Shown: positions 1 to 9,650, counted from the first letter of the stretch. The stretch is 64,000 nucleotides of DNA from Ignavibacterium sp. (GCA_032027145.1 JAVSMP010000001.1:2113116-2177115), one strand, 5' to 3'. Numbers and translations: made by a program. Notes: generated by a model not told the origin, from the sequence alone.

Positions 1-263
1 AACTTAACTGCAATTTCAATCCTAGTATCCAATTCAACTGCTGATGCTCTTGCAATATCCAGAAATCTTAATGTTTCTAAATTTGAGCTTCTGATATTTC
101 TCTCAGAAATATTTAAAGGAATCGAAATAGCAGCTTGCCTGATTTGAGAAGTAAGAGCAAAGTGTTCTTGTGACAGAAATTTTGAAGTAAACTTGTAAAC
201 TTCTGAAACGAGTTCAACGCTTTTTTTCCATACATCCAGTTTTTTATGACTAAGATCTAACAT
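1..263 (-). CDS. Four-helix-bundle protein, S23/IVS-like family (3' end outside window)
   Basis: The minus strand from the ATG at 261-263 stays open to the window edge (87 codons). The translation starts MLDLSHKKLDVWKKSVELVS and contains the family hallmarks: a VWK segment at residues 11-13, a SQIRQAA segment near 39-45, an IPLNISE segment near 48-54 (usually IPxNIAEG) and a ...LRFLDIARASAVELD... segment near 65-80. These define the small four-helix-bundle proteins first found in 23S rRNA intervening sequences and now seen as free chromosomal genes; their cellular role is not established. The usual length is about 115-125 residues, so roughly 30 are missing. The gene lies 57 bp downstream of the isocitrate dehydrogenase gene on the same strand, across a 7-bp repeat array. 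Confidence 0.85.
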   Translation of the reverse strand, partial: MLDLSHKKLDVWKKSVELVSEVYKFTSKFLSQEHFALTSQIRQAAISIPLNISERNIRSSNLETLRFLDIARASAVELDTRIEIAVK

Positions 264-296
264 TTATTTTCTGATTTATTTTCCTCTTGCGTTTAG

Positions 297-324
297 GTCT
301 TTCGTCTTACTTCTTTCGTCTCAC
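297..324 (-). repeat. Degenerate heptamer tandem repeat, four units
   Basis: Read on the minus strand, 324 down to 297 splits into four consecutive 7-mers: GTGAGAC (318-324), GAAAGAA (311-317), GTAAGAC (304-310) and GAAAGAC (297-303). The consensus is G(T/A)(A/G)AGAC. The TGA stop codon of the isocitrate dehydrogenase gene (321-323) is part of the first unit. A second, AT-richer heptamer array is at 21282-21356. Function unknown. Confidence 0.6.
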
Positions 325-1502
325 AATTTAGCAATTATTTCATCTGTCATTTGCTGTGTTGTGCAGGCACCTTTGCTGAATACATCAGGTCCGCCCCGCA
401 GTTTCATCATATCATAAGTTTTAACTTTTCCTTCTTCAACCACTTTAGCAATTGCTTTTTTGATTTTTTCAGATTTTTCTGTTTCACCAATATGGTCAAG
501 CATCATACAGGCACTCATAATCATTGCTATTGGATTTACGATTGAAGGATTTAACTCCTGATACTTTGGTGCACTTCCATGAGTCGGTTCAAAAACTGCA
601 ACCTCATCACCAATATTTGCACTGCAGGCAAAACCAAGTCCGCCAATCAGACCAGCAAAACCATCAGAAATAATATCTCCAAACATGTTTTCTGCAACTA
701 CAACTCCGTAATCCTCGGGATTTTTAGTAAGCCACATCATTTGTGCATCAATATTGGTATCCCACAAAGCAATTCCGGGATACTCTTTTGCTAATTCTTT
801 TCCAATCTTTAACATCATTCCTGAAGTTTCGCGAAGCACATTTGGTTTTTCACAAACGGTAACATTTTTATAGCCGAATTTTTTTGCATACTCAAAAGCA
901 GCGCGGATAATTCTTGTTGCAGCATGTTTGGTAACTATTCTTGTTGAAATTGCGAGCTCCTCATTGGGAACATCTTTAAATGCTTTCCATTTTGGATGAG
1001 ATTCAAATGCAGCACGAACATTGGCAGGAGGATTTGTCCATTCAATTCCTGCATAAAGTCCTTCTGTATTTTGTCTGAAAATAACTGAGTTGACAATCGG
1101 TTCTTCATAGCTGCCTTTACCATCTTTTCTGATAAAGTTAAGCGGGTTTCCTTTGAATGCAATACAAGGACGAATACAAATATCAAGATTAAATATTTGT
1201 CTCATAGAAACTATTGGTGAAAAATAAACATAACCTTTCCCTTTTAATGAAGGATCAAGTTCTTTATCAGCTGCATCTTTTGGTTTAGAAGTAATAGCGC
1301 CAAAAAGCCCGAGTTTATGTTGTTTTAACAAATCAATTGTACGCTGTGGAAGTGCATTTCCTTCACTGCACCAGAAATCCCAGCCAATATCTCCATGGAC
1401 ATATTCGGCTTCAAATCCGACTGCGTTTAAAACTTTGATTGCTTCTGGTAATACTGTTTTACCAATGCCGTCCCCGGGCATTGAAACGATGGTTCTCTTC
1501 AT
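321..1502 (-). CDS. icd: Isocitrate dehydrogenase, isocitrate/isopropylmalate dehydrogenase family (probably NADP-dependent)
   Basis: Oxidative decarboxylation of isocitrate to 2-oxoglutarate in the TCA cycle. The 393-residue product starts MKRTIVSMPGDGIG, the typical nucleotide-fold entry. Ser95, Arg101 and Arg111, in the block SPIVSMRQIFNLDICIRP, match the substrate-binding Ser113/Arg119/Arg129 pattern of E. coli Icd rather than isopropylmalate dehydrogenase. The HGSAPKY segment carries the Lys-Tyr pair that favours NADP in E. coli Icd. An upstream in-frame ATG at 1553 would add 17 residues, but that stretch contains a good promoter -7 box (1541-1548), and the ATG at 1502 has an AGGAA ribosome site 7-8 bases upstream, so 1502 is preferred. 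Another TCA gene, sucD, is in the window but unlinked. A different beta-decarboxylating dehydrogenase of the family remains possible. Confidence 0.85.
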   Translation of the reverse strand: MKRTIVSMPGDGIGKTVLPEAIKVLNAVGFEAEYVHGDIGWDFWCSEGNALPQRTIDLLKQHKLGLFGAITSKPKDAADKELDPSLKGKGYVYFSPIVSMRQIFNLDICIRPCIAFKGNPLNFIRKDGKGSYEEPIVNSVIFRQNTEGLYAGIEWTNPPANVRAAFESHPKWKAFKDVPNEELAISTRIVTKHAATRIIRAAFEYAKKFGYKNVTVCEKPNVLRETSGMMLKIGKELAKEYPGIALWDTNIDAQMMWLTKNPEDYGVVVAENMFGDIISDGFAGLIGGLGFACSANIGDEVAVFEPTHGSAPKYQELNPSIVNPIAMIMSACMMLDHIGETEKSEKIKKAIAKVVEEGKVKTYDMMKLRGGPDVFSKGACTTQQMTDEIIAKL

Positions 1503-1540
1503 AAAAAAAATTCCTGTATAATTAGAAAAAATTGACATCT

Positions 1541-1568
1541 CAAACTTAGCCATTTGATGATGATCAAA
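1541..1568 (-). promoter_or_regulatory. Bacteroidota-type promoter of the isocitrate dehydrogenase gene
   Basis: On the minus strand TTTG (1565-1568), a 16-base spacer and TAAGTTTG (1541-1548) match the TTTG / TAnnTTTG promoter of Bacteroidota. The predicted transcript would start about 30 bases upstream of the ATG at 1502. The spacer is one base short of the usual range. Confidence 0.55.
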
Positions 1569-1689
1569 GCAAGGATTAAAGCCCCTATTTGGCTGAAACA
1601 GGATAAGAAAATTTAGTTTTAATCGGCAAAAATATTAAATTAGTAAGGAATTTGACGATAATAAGATATAATCGAACAAAACTATCAAA

Positions 1690-4600
1690 ATGCCTGAAAA
1701 TCTATCTGAAAAATCATTAGAACAAGCTAATCTCGAATCATTATTAGATTCTTCAATTGATGTTATTATTCGGATTTCTGATAGTGCAGTTATCTATTAT
1801 TTGAGTGCTTCTTCTATTAATTTAATTGGATATTTGAATTCAGATTTATATGGTAAATCACTAATTGCGTTTATCAGTGAAGAACAAACTGAAGAGTTTA
1901 AATTGTGGCTTACAGAAGTTTTCCAATCTGATAAAACTAAAAGCTTCAGATCTGATTTAATTGACAATAAAAATAAAAAAGTTGCAGTCGAGTTTTCTCT
2001 CAAACGAATTGAGATTGATGGAAAACAATTTGCACAGGGAACAATCAGAGATATCAGAGCTCCTAAAGAAACAAAGCAAAATTTATTTAGCTCTGAAAAC
2101 ATTTTTAATTCAATCTGGAAAAACACAAAAGATGGAATGAGATTAACTGACCAGGATGGAATGGTTGTACTTTGTAATACAGCATTTGCTAATCTGTTTG
2201 GCAAACCTGCTGATGATATTATCAATCATCCAATCAGCGATCTTTATGCTGCGGAAAAAAGTGAACAGATAATTAAAAACTACAAGCGGAATTTTATTCA
2301 AAGCATGGTTAAAGATTATCTTGAAACATCTGCAACTTTATGGAATGGAAGTCAACTGTATTTTGAAGTCTCAAATTCTATAATAGATGATATTGGCGGA
2401 AAAAGATTTTTGCTTAGTATTTTCAGAGATATTGGTGAAAGAAAAGTAAATGAGAATCTGATTGATAAGAAGGGAAGGTTGCTTCAGGGAATTGCTAAAG
2501 CTTCAAATGCATTAATAACTGATTCAGAATATATAGACGGATTTAACATTGCTCTGGAAATTCTTGGCGAAGCTGCCGGTGCCGACAGGGTTTATATCTA
2601 TAAACATTTCGAAGATGATGAAACCGGTGAATTATATTTCAGCCCTCAATATGAGTGGACTGCTCCTGGGATTACATCTCAATACAAAGATTCTATATTA
2701 GGTAAGCTTTCTTATTCCAGATTTGCACCATTAAAATTTTATGAATCTTTTATAAATGGCGAATCACTAAAATTTATAATTAAAGAATTGCCTCAGGAAT
2801 TGCGTGAAGTTTTTATTGATAGAAATATCCGCTCAATTATTTTAGTTCCAATTATGATTGATGGAGCTTACTGGGGTTTTATCGGATTTGATGAATGCCA
2901 CTCTGATAGATTGTGGAGCAGCGATGAAGAGTCAATGTTAAGCGCATTGGCTGCTACTTTCGGCGAAATATTAAAGAAGAATAAGTTTCGTGATGAGCTG
3001 CTCAGGAAAAATGCCGAACTGGATAGGGCGGTAATTGAAGCACAAAACGCTGCAAAAGCCAGAAGCGAGTTTTTAGCTTTAATGAGCCACGAAATCAGAA
3101 CTCCGATGAATGGAGTTATCGGGATGACAGGATTGTTGCTTGAAACAATGCTGACTGAATCACAGAAGGATTATGTAAGTACAATAAGATTGAGCGGTGA
3201 GCAGCTCCTGGTTATTATAAACGATATACTTGATTTTTCAAAAATTGAATCTGAAAAGCTTGAGCTTGAAACACAGCCATTTGATCTTAGAGAATGTATC
3301 GAAGATTCTATGGACCTTGTATCAACAAAGGTAGCTGAGCAGGAAATCGAACTTTTTTATAATATTGATGAAAATACACCTTATGCAATTTACGGTGATG
3401 TTACAAGATTAAGACAAATTCTAACTAACCTGCTGAGTAATGCAGTAAAGTTTACAAAAAAAGGTGAAGTTGAAGTAATAGTAAAATCTGAGCAAATCGA
3501 TTATAAAGAATATTTATTGAAATTTAATGTCAGAGATACCGGCATTGGAATTCCTGCTGATAAACTTGATAAACTGTTTCAGCCTTTTAGTCAGGTTGAT
3601 TCATCAATTACCAGAAGTTTCGGAGGTACTGGTTTAGGTCTGGTTATAAGTAGAAAACTTGTTGAAATGATGGGCGGTGAAATTGGTGTAATCAGCGAAG
3701 TGGACAAAGGCAGTAATTTCTTCTTTACTATTAAAGCTGAATCTGTTACTTCTGATAAAAAAGTTTATTCTTTTGAATCCTCTTCTAAACTGATTGGCAA
3801 AACTGTTATGGTTCTTGATCAGAACTTTTCTAATGGGATGATGCTTAGAGATTTGATGATTAGATGGAAAATGAACTCAGGATTTATTAACAGTCTTACT
3901 GATTTAATTCCGAAACTTGAATCAAACAAAGACTCGGAATTGTTTATAATAAACTCACAGGGTTTTGAAAATAATATTCAAATCATAATTGAAAAAATTA
4001 AAAATACTATTAAGTCCAAAGAAATTGGATTTATCATTTTAAAAACTTATGGAAAAGAAATTGGTGTACTTGAAAATGAACGCTCCCCTTACTGTAAAAT
4101 CATTTCTAAACCAATCAGACGAAAACAATTATATCAATCAATCTTAGGTTTTTTTGAAACAGAAGTTAAAGACGAACAAATAAAACCTGCAAAAAAAGAG
4201 TTAACACAGTTTGTTCCTGTAAACAAGTTTAAGATACTTCTTGTTGAAGATAATAATGTTAATCAGATGGTTGCAACAAGAATGCTGCAAAGAATTGGTT
4301 ACATTGCAGATATTGCTTCTAATGGAAGAGAAGCAATTGAAGCATTGGAAAATATCAGTTACGATTTAATATTTATGGATATTTCTATGCCGGAGATGGA
4401 TGGGCTTACGGCTTGCTCGCTTATTCGTTCAAATAAGGAGTTAAAAAGACAGCCCGTAATTATTGCAATGACTGCAAATGCTATGCATGGTGATCGGGAA
4501 AATTATTTGAAAGTAGGAATGAATGATTACATCAGCAAACCAGTAAATATTGATGATCTGACAATGATTATTGAAAAATGGTCTGAATCAATAGCTCGTG

Positions 4601-5028
4601 AAAAGCAAAACGATGTTTCTGTTGATCAAATATCAGACATTGAACTTAAATTTATTGATGAGACGAGAATCCTGTTCTTGCAGGACTTAAAGTCTCAAGC
4701 TGATCTTGAGTTCTTTAAAGAAATGCTTGATATATATATAAATGAAATCCCGAAAAATATTGAACTGATAAGAAATGCAATTTTTCAAAATAATTCAGAA
4801 CACTTGCGTTTCTATGTTCATAAATTAAAAGGCTCATCCTTAACACTTGGAATTGAAAGTGTTCTGGAATATTTCAAGTCGCTCGAAAATATGGCATTGG
4901 AAAATAATATAACTGAAGAATCAATCGTTTTGTTCAAGAAAGTTTCTGCTCAGTTTGAAAAGATTATTGAGGATATTGTTTTGTTAAAAAGCAAATATGC
5001 AAATGTCAGTTTTCCTGATATTCAATAA
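1690..5028 (+). CDS. Cytoplasmic hybrid sensor histidine kinase: PAS-PAS-GAF-HisKA-HATPase-REC-REC-HPt
   Basis: Signal-transducing kinase with a complete internal phosphorelay (1112 residues). No signal peptide or membrane helix is visible, so the sensed signal is probably cytoplasmic. Approximate order: PAS 1 (18-120), PAS 2 (135-255), GAF (265-435), dimerization/phosphoacceptor domain with His467 in [19 protein letters not shown], HATPase domain (about 560-690) with [17 protein letters not shown] and GGTGLGL boxes, a degenerate receiver-like segment (about 705-830), a full receiver (about 850-970) with phospho-Asp897 in [11 protein letters not shown], and a C-terminal HPt domain with His1044 in HKLKGSS. 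The stop TAA shares one base with the ATG of the downstream DNA methyltransferase, indicating translational coupling. No separate DNA-binding response regulator is nearby, so the output is unknown. Confidence 0.93.
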   Translation: MPENLSEKSLEQANLESLLDSSIDVIIRISDSAVIYYLSASSINLIGYLNSDLYGKSLIAFISEEQTEEFKLWLTEVFQSDKTKSFRSDLIDNKNKKVAVEFSLKRIEIDGKQFAQGTIRDIRAPKETKQNLFSSENIFNSIWKNTKDGMRLTDQDGMVVLCNTAFANLFGKPADDIINHPISDLYAAEKSEQIIKNYKRNFIQSMVKDYLETSATLWNGSQLYFEVSNSIIDDIGGKRFLLSIFRDIGERKVNENLIDKKGRLLQGIAKASNALITDSEYIDGFNIALEILGEAAGADRVYIYKHFEDDETGELYFSPQYEWTAPGITSQYKDSILGKLSYSRFAPLKFYESFINGESLKFIIKELPQELREVFIDRNIRSIILVPIMIDGAYWGFIGFDECHSDRLWSSDEESMLSALAATFGEILKKNKFRDELLRKNAELDRAVIEAQNAAKARSEFLALMSHEIRTPMNGVIGMTGLLLETMLTESQKDYVSTIRLSGEQLLVIINDILDFSKIESEKLELETQPFDLRECIEDSMDLVSTKVAEQEIELFYNIDENTPYAIYGDVTRLRQILTNLLSNAVKFTKKGEVEVIVKSEQIDYKEYLLKFNVRDTGIGIPADKLDKLFQPFSQVDSSITRSFGGTGLGLVISRKLVEMMGGEIGVISEVDKGSNFFFTIKAESVTSDKKVYSFESSSKLIGKTVMVLDQNFSNGMMLRDLMIRWKMNSGFINSLTDLIPKLESNKDSELFIINSQGFENNIQIIIEKIKNTIKSKEIGFIILKTYGKEIGVLENERSPYCKIISKPIRRKQLYQSILGFFETEVKDEQIKPAKKELTQFVPVNKFKILLVEDNNVNQMVATRMLQRIGYIADIASNGREAIEALENISYDLIFMDISMPEMDGLTACSLIRSNKELKRQPVIIAMTANAMHGDRENYLKVGMNDYISKPVNIDDLTMIIEKWSESIAREKQNDVSVDQISDIELKFIDETRILFLQDLKSQADLEFFKEMLDIYINEIPKNIELIRNAIFQNNSEHLRFYVHKLKGSSLTLGIESVLEYFKSLENMALENNITEESIVLFKKVSAQFEKIIEDIVLLKSKYANVSFPDIQ

Positions 5029-5981
5029 TGAATCACATTAATAAAAAACGGGCACCATTAAACCGAACTTTAGATATTACCAGTAAAGAAGCTGCTCGTT
5101 TCCGGAAGTCTCTTCTGAAATTGGAAAGTAAATCTTCTGTTGAAGAAATAACCGGAAGAATAATAAATCAGGATATATTTAGTGCGGCAGAATATCTGCC
5201 TGTCAAATTTGTTGACTTATTATTTATTGACCCTCCTTATAATCTGAATAAAAATTTTTCAACTCTTAAGTTCAGGGAGATGAAAAATAGTGAATATGAA
5301 AAATGGACAGATTCCTGGCTGCAGAAAATTGTTAAAATCTTAAAACCAGATGCTTCCATTTATTTCTGCTGCGATTGGAAAACCTCAATTCCAACTTATA
5401 ACGTTTTAAAAAAATATTTTAATGTGCGTAACAGAATAACCTGGGAACGTGAAAAGGGAAGAGGCGCAAAAGATAATTGGAAGAATTCTTACGAAGATAT
5501 TTGGTACTGCACTGTTTCTGACAAATTTACTTTTAATACTGATGCAGTTAAATTAAAAAGATTAGTCCGCGCTCCTTATAAATCTGATAATGGCAATCCT
5601 AAAGACTGGAAAAAAGAGAATGGAAAAAATTTCAGAATAACTCATCCATCTAATTTGTGGAATGATATAACAATTCCGTTTTGGTCTATGCCGGAGAATA
5701 CAGATCATCCAACACAGAAACCGGAAAAGTTACTTGCTAAAATTATTCTTGCAAGTACAAATGAAAATGATTTTGTTTTTGATCCTTTTCTTGGTTCGGG
5801 AACAACTGCAGTAACAGCAAAAAAACTTAATCGCAAATTCTGTGGAGTTGAGATTGATGAAACTTTTGCTGCTCTTGCATCAAAGCGTTTAGAGTTTGCA
5901 GAAAAAGATAAATCAATTCAAGGTTACCACGATGGAGTTTTTTGGGAAAGAAATAGTTTAATGGAGCAGAAGAAAAAGTAA
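5028..5981 (+). CDS. Site-specific DNA methyltransferase (beta-class adenine-N6 or cytosine-N4)
   Basis: Transfers methyl groups from S-adenosylmethionine to an amino group in DNA. The 317-residue protein has the catalytic DPPY motif IV at residues 68-71 (FIDPPYNLN) and the SAM-binding motif FDPFLGSGTT at about 251-260, in that order, with a recognition region between: the beta-class layout. HPTQKPEKLL precedes the SAM motif, as usual. No restriction endonuclease gene is next to it, so it looks like an orphan or regulatory methylase. It overlaps the sensor kinase stop codon by one base, so the two are probably made from one mRNA. No RAMA-type C-terminal domain of the CcrM kind is visible. The recognition sequence cannot be read from the sequence. 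Confidence 0.9.
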   Translation: MNHINKKRAPLNRTLDITSKEAARFRKSLLKLESKSSVEEITGRIINQDIFSAAEYLPVKFVDLLFIDPPYNLNKNFSTLKFREMKNSEYEKWTDSWLQKIVKILKPDASIYFCCDWKTSIPTYNVLKKYFNVRNRITWEREKGRGAKDNWKNSYEDIWYCTVSDKFTFNTDAVKLKRLVRAPYKSDNGNPKDWKKENGKNFRITHPSNLWNDITIPFWSMPENTDHPTQKPEKLLAKIILASTNENDFVFDPFLGSGTTAVTAKKLNRKFCGVEIDETFAALASKRLEFAEKDKSIQGYHDGVFWERNSLMEQKKK

Positions 5982-5999
5982 TTCTGGCAGCAGTGTTTC

Positions 6000-6028
6000 T
6001 TGTTTGATAAACTAATTTTCTACATTTT
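6000..6028 (+). promoter_or_regulatory. Possible promoter of the SRP RNA
   Basis: TTG (6000-6002), 18 bases, then TACATTTT (6021-6028) is a near match to the TTTG / TAnnTTTG promoter. It would start transcription at about 6035, just before the SRP RNA. One mismatch in the -7 box makes this tentative. Confidence 0.35.
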
Positions 6029-6049
6029 TACAGCCCAACAAAATGGTTT

Positions 6050-6140
6050 TAGGGCACCGGTTAACAGGTTAATACCCAACCCCGTCAGGTCCGGAAGGAA
6101 GCAGCGGTCAGTATATAATTTGTGTAACTGTGTGCCTCTT
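6050..6140 (+). ncRNA. ffs: Signal recognition particle RNA, small bacterial type (4.5S RNA)
   Basis: The apical domain GTCAGGTCCGGAAGGAAGCA (6084-6103) is the nearly invariant binding site for the SRP protein Ffh: asymmetric loop, GGAA tetraloop and AGCAG strand. The ends close through GGCAC (6053-6057) with GTGCC (6132-6136), followed directly by a T run (6139-6144) that fits a factor-independent terminator. Size about 90 nt, without the Alu domain of the long type. It targets signal-bearing ribosomes to the membrane. The exact 5' end is uncertain and may lie up to 15 bases upstream. Confidence 0.95.
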
Positions 6141-6188
6141 TTTTATTATATCTGTTTTGTAAATTGTAAAAAGTCGTTCTGTTTGATA

Positions 6189-6665
6189 TTATACTTGTAT
6201 AGGAGGGATAAAAAACAACAACTTTCCACTGTTATATTTTATCTGACCATTAAATTCAATCCCTGCTAATGCAGCCGGTGGAAAAAAAATATTTAAACTG
6301 CCTGAATTACAGAAGTTGTTGATATGGATTGACAGATCAGGCTGATGACCAATAACAGCAATATTTTTATATTCAAGTGCATTAAGTAACTCTATCAGAT
6401 CAGAAGAGCGGCTGCCTGTTCCAAGGTTATTATCTTTTATTAAACCCTGAGCGGGGTTAAACTCGGATAGTATTATCTCAGATGTTTGAACAGCTCTTAT
6501 TAATGGTGAGGTTAATATAACATCTATATTTTTGATATAGTTTTTCCAGATTTTAACAGAATTTAATATTACTGTTTTTCCTTCTGAAGTTAGTTCACGA
6601 TCAAAGTCTTTTTTATCTATAGAGATATTTTCTGCTATACTATGCCGGATTAAGTAGAGATTCAT
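6189..6665 (-). CDS. sixA: Phosphohistidine phosphatase SixA-like (histidine phosphatase superfamily)
   Basis: Probably removes phosphate from phosphohistidine residues, as E. coli SixA does on HPt domains. The 158-residue protein begins MNLYLIRHSIAE, carrying the RH motif of the superfamily with SixA-type spacing; LTSPLIRAVQTSEI near residues 52-65 and VIGHQPDLS near 104-112 supply the further conserved Arg and His. Length and layout match SixA (about 160 residues). Its ATG overlaps the stop of the upstream small gene (ATGA). A phosphorelay kinase with an HPt domain lies about 1.2 kb away on the other strand, which makes a link conceivable but unproven. Confidence 0.8.
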   Translation of the reverse strand: MNLYLIRHSIAENISIDKKDFDRELTSEGKTVILNSVKIWKNYIKNIDVILTSPLIRAVQTSEIILSEFNPAQGLIKDNNLGTGSRSSDLIELLNALEYKNIAVIGHQPDLSIHINNFCNSGSLNIFFPPAALAGIEFNGQIKYNSGKLLFFIPPIQV

Positions 6666-6961
6666 TTTGCAAAATCATAATTGATTGAAATAACAGTTAT
6701 CATCTGATGAAAATCCATAAGTGTTTTTGCCAGTTGTTTACCTGCTTTAGAATTCATTAGCATATCCATTGTATCTTTTGATTCAAATTCTACTTCACAA
6801 TAATAAGAATACTTCTGGTCAAGCAGCAGATTACTTTCAACCTTAGCGAGTTCTGTTTTTTTACCGGAAATTTCTATAAGCAATGGAATTATCACATCAT
6901 TAAAATGCGAAAGTGCTTTGTCTTCTTCAGTTTTATGAAGGAAAAATAGTTGTTTGTACAT
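6662..6961 (-). CDS. Small dimeric alpha/beta-barrel-like protein (EthD/ABM-like), function unknown
   Basis: A 99-residue protein starting MYKQLFFLHKTEEDKALSHF, with a pattern of two short beta-alpha-beta units. The opening LFFLHKTEEDKALSHFNDV and the closing QMITVISINYDF resemble EthD-type ferredoxin-like dimeric barrels, but no catalytic motif is apparent. It is translationally coupled to the SixA-like gene by a 4-base ATGA overlap, so the two are co-expressed. I do not recognise a specific function; the fold is inferred from pattern only. Confidence 0.6.
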   Translation of the reverse strand: MYKQLFFLHKTEEDKALSHFNDVIIPLLIEISGKKTELAKVESNLLLDQKYSYYCEVEFESKDTMDMLMNSKAGKQLAKTLMDFHQMITVISINYDFAK

Positions 6962-6980
6962 TAATGATAAACTTTTGATA

Positions 6981-7727
6981 TTAATACTTTTTTGTGGTAT
7001 CGATAATTAAATTTTTGTTTGAAAAAGTTTTTATAGCTCTTATTTCCCTGATAATGAGCGAATCAAATAAGTTTTTATTACTTATAAATTTTTGGAGTCC
7101 GGCATTATAATTGAAAATATCCTTAAGGTTTCGTTCATCTTTCGGTTTTGTAAAAAATATATTTGTAACAATTGCAGTATCAGATATACCTGTAATAATC
7201 TGTTCTGCTTCTTTTTCGTCAGTACTAATGTTAGTGAATTGCCTGAAAGCAAGGTCAGAGTTGTGTTGTTCTAAAGTGTAGTATGATATCCTCTTTAGTT
7301 TTACATTTGCCTTTGAAATAAAGTCCTCTGTAATTACTGCAAAAATTCTGGAACCTGATTTTTTAAAGTTTAAATTTAGATAACCGTTAAGAGATTCATC
7401 TTTTATTAAAACATTAAGATCATCATCAACAATTGCGAAAAGATTATTGATTGGATTTTGATTTTCCATCAGTAAGGTAAAATATCTGATGTTGTTTATC
7501 AAAATGCTATCAACAAGGATTTTATTGTAACTATTTAAGGGTACATTAAAATTATGCAGTCCCTGAAAGATTTTTTTACTTGCTTCATTTCCGTTTATTG
7601 CTTCAGTAACCTGTTCAAGAAAAGAAGAACCGTTAAACACAAATGGCTCTTCCTTAATTTCTTTTTTGCAGGCAGTAAAAACGACAGCAAATATTAATAA
7701 GATTGAAGAAGAAATTTTAATAGTCAT
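6981..7727 (-). CDS. Putative lipoprotein of unknown function
   Basis: A 248-residue protein with an N-terminal hydrophobic segment ending in the lipobox FTAC (Cys at residue 20) and followed by KKEIKEE, a typical lipoprotein signal peptide. The rest is soluble, with alternating beta-type segments, and shows no motif I recognise. It is followed 19 bp downstream by the small EthD-like gene on the same strand, suggesting a short operon with sixA. Localisation to a membrane leaflet is predicted from the signal only. Confidence 0.7.
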   Translation of the reverse strand: MTIKISSSILLIFAVVFTACKKEIKEEPFVFNGSSFLEQVTEAINGNEASKKIFQGLHNFNVPLNSYNKILVDSILINNIRYFTLLMENQNPINNLFAIVDDDLNVLIKDESLNGYLNLNFKKSGSRIFAVITEDFISKANVKLKRISYYTLEQHNSDLAFRQFTNISTDEKEAEQIITGISDTAIVTNIFFTKPKDERNLKDIFNYNAGLQKFISNKNLFDSLIIREIRAIKTFSNKNLIIDTTKKY

Positions 7728-7764
7728 AATTTGCTAATAATGTTATGCTAAGATAATTAATAAT

Positions 7765-9597
7765 CTAGTGTATGGCTATAATATTTGTTTTAAAGTATTC
7801 TGTCAGTAGCTGAGTTTTCTTTTTGCCGATAACATTTTCAATTTCTTCAATGGTGGAATTTCTTATTCCATTAAGACTGCCGAATTTTTCAAGTAAAAGT
7901 TTTGCAGTTTCAGTTCCAATACCTTTTATATCTGTTAATTCAGATTTAATAATTCGTTTACTTCTTCGTTCACGATGAAATGTAATTGCAAAACGATGAG
8001 CTTCATCTCTGATTTGCTGCAGCAGCTTTAATCCTGATGAAGTTTTAGGAATCAATTCAGGATCTGATTTACCCGGCAAATAAACCTCTTCAAGTCTTTT
8101 TGCCAGCCCAATTATACTGTAGTTCTCTATCTCAAGATAATCCAAAACCTCAACGGCACTTGATAACTGTCCTTTCCCTCCATCAACCATGATCAAATCA
8201 GGCAGCGGCTGATTTTCTTTAATCAGTCTTGAATATCTTCTTTCAATAACTTCTCGCATACTTGAAAAATCGTCAGGACCGGCAACAGTCTTGATAATAA
8301 ATTTTCTATACTGACTTTTTTTAGGCTTTCCATCTTCAAAAACAACCATGCTGGCAACAGTATCGGATCCCTGCAGATTAGAAATATCAAAACATTCAAT
8401 TTTTTTTGGAAGGATTTTTAATCTTAAATCTCTTTGTAATGCTGAAACTGAATAAGAAATATTGCCAAGATTCTTCATCTTTTGAAGCTGAATCTCTTTT
8501 AACTGAAGTATTGCATTTTCTTTACACATTTTAATCAGCGATTTAAGATCCCCGCGTTGTGGTACCGTAATCTTTACTTTTTTATCCGTTTTTGATTTTA
8601 ACCACTCGATAAGTATTTCTTCATCACTTGGTTTTACTTCAAGCACTATCTCTTTTGGAATTTCTGCTGACTCACTGTAAAAATATTTAATTGCAGATGA
8701 GTAAATTTCTTCAATCTCTTCGCCATCTTCGATTGAAAGCTTCAGTTGTTTTTTCCCTATTAATTTTCCATCACGGATATTAAAAACCGCACAGGATGAA
8801 TCTTTCCCTTCAAAAGCAATTGCAAAAACATCTCTGTCTTCATAATCATCACTTACAACTTTTTGTTTAGCAGAAAGTATTTCGAGCTGATTTATCTTAT
8901 CTCTAACTTCTGCAGCTTTTTCAAACTCAAGCCTTGAAACATACTCCTCCATTTTTTGTTTTAGTTCTTTTATTAACTCATTTGTTTTACCCTTTAATAG
9001 TTTAACAACTTCGTTAACCATATCGTTATAATCTTTTGGTGGGATCAAACCTTCGCAGGGTCCATCACACTTATTAATATGATAATCCAGACATACTCTG
9101 AATTTCTTTGCGGCAATATTTTCTTCTGTAAGATCAAGTTTACAGCTTCTTACTTTAAATATTTGGTTTATGATCTTTAACGAAGTCCGCATACTCTTTA
9201 CATCAGTGTATGGTCCAAAATATTTTGAGCCGTCATTTACGACATTTCGTGTAGAATAAATTCTTGGGAATAGTTCGTTGGTAATTTTTATAAACGGAAA
9301 TGATTTATCGTCTTTAAGATTAACATTATATTTGGGTTTAAATTGTTTGATCAGGTTATTTTCAAGTATCAATGCTTCAAGTTCAGAATCAGTAACAACT
9401 AATTGAAGATCATCAATCTTACTAACAAGCGCTATGGTTTTTGCAGAGCCAGGATTTTCCTGGAAATAACTGCGAACCCTGTTTTTTAAATTCTTTGCCT
9501 TACCAACATAAATTACCTTGCCGTTCTTATTTAAGAACTGATAAACACCCGGGGATGAGGGCAGATTTTTTAGGTTGGTTTGTAATTTCTGATTCAC
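7765..9597 (-). CDS. uvrC: UvrABC excinuclease subunit C
   Basis: Makes the 3' and 5' incisions around bulky DNA lesions in nucleotide excision repair. The N-terminal GIY-YIG nuclease contains PGVYQFLNKNGKVIYVGKAK. Four Cys follow (KVRSC, RVC, KCDGPC) at the spacing of the iron-sulphur-binding cysteines of UvrC. A UVR motif lies near residue 225 (LEFEKAAEVRDKI), then the RNase H-like nuclease with SNLQGSD and MVDGGKGQL, and a C-terminal helix-hairpin-helix (LTDIKGIGTETAKLLLEKFG). Length is normal (610 residues). The start is not certain: GTG at 9597 is chosen; a TTG at 9609, directly after a stop codon, would add four residues. A TAACTTTG promoter box is at 9643-9650. Confidence 0.95.
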   Translation of the reverse strand: MNQKLQTNLKNLPSSPGVYQFLNKNGKVIYVGKAKNLKNRVRSYFQENPGSAKTIALVSKIDDLQLVVTDSELEALILENNLIKQFKPKYNVNLKDDKSFPFIKITNELFPRIYSTRNVVNDGSKYFGPYTDVKSMRTSLKIINQIFKVRSCKLDLTEENIAAKKFRVCLDYHINKCDGPCEGLIPPKDYNDMVNEVVKLLKGKTNELIKELKQKMEEYVSRLEFEKAAEVRDKINQLEILSAKQKVVSDDYEDRDVFAIAFEGKDSSCAVFNIRDGKLIGKKQLKLSIEDGEEIEEIYSSAIKYFYSESAEIPKEIVLEVKPSDEEILIEWLKSKTDKKVKITVPQRGDLKSLIKMCKENAILQLKEIQLQKMKNLGNISYSVSALQRDLRLKILPKKIECFDISNLQGSDTVASMVVFEDGKPKKSQYRKFIIKTVAGPDDFSSMREVIERRYSRLIKENQPLPDLIMVDGGKGQLSSAVEVLDYLEIENYSIIGLAKRLEEVYLPGKSDPELIPKTSSGLKLLQQIRDEAHRFAITFHRERRSKRIIKSELTDIKGIGTETAKLLLEKFGSLNGIRNSTIEEIENVIGKKKTQLLTEYFKTNIIAIH

Positions 9598-9642
9598 AAT
9601 AAAAAGCAATTATTAAAAATGTTAACTCTAAATAATTCAAAG

Positions 9643-9650
9643 CAAAGTTA
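9643..9650 (-). promoter_or_regulatory. Promoter -7 box upstream of uvrC
   Basis: TAACTTTG on the minus strand fits TAnnTTTG and would start transcription about 35-40 bases before the uvrC start. No good TTTG is found at the -33 position. Confidence 0.4.

Noticed and set aside
6000-6269. An 89-codon plus-strand open frame across the SRP RNA
   Set aside because: It overlaps the highly conserved SRP RNA core, has no ribosome site and its translation is not protein-like.
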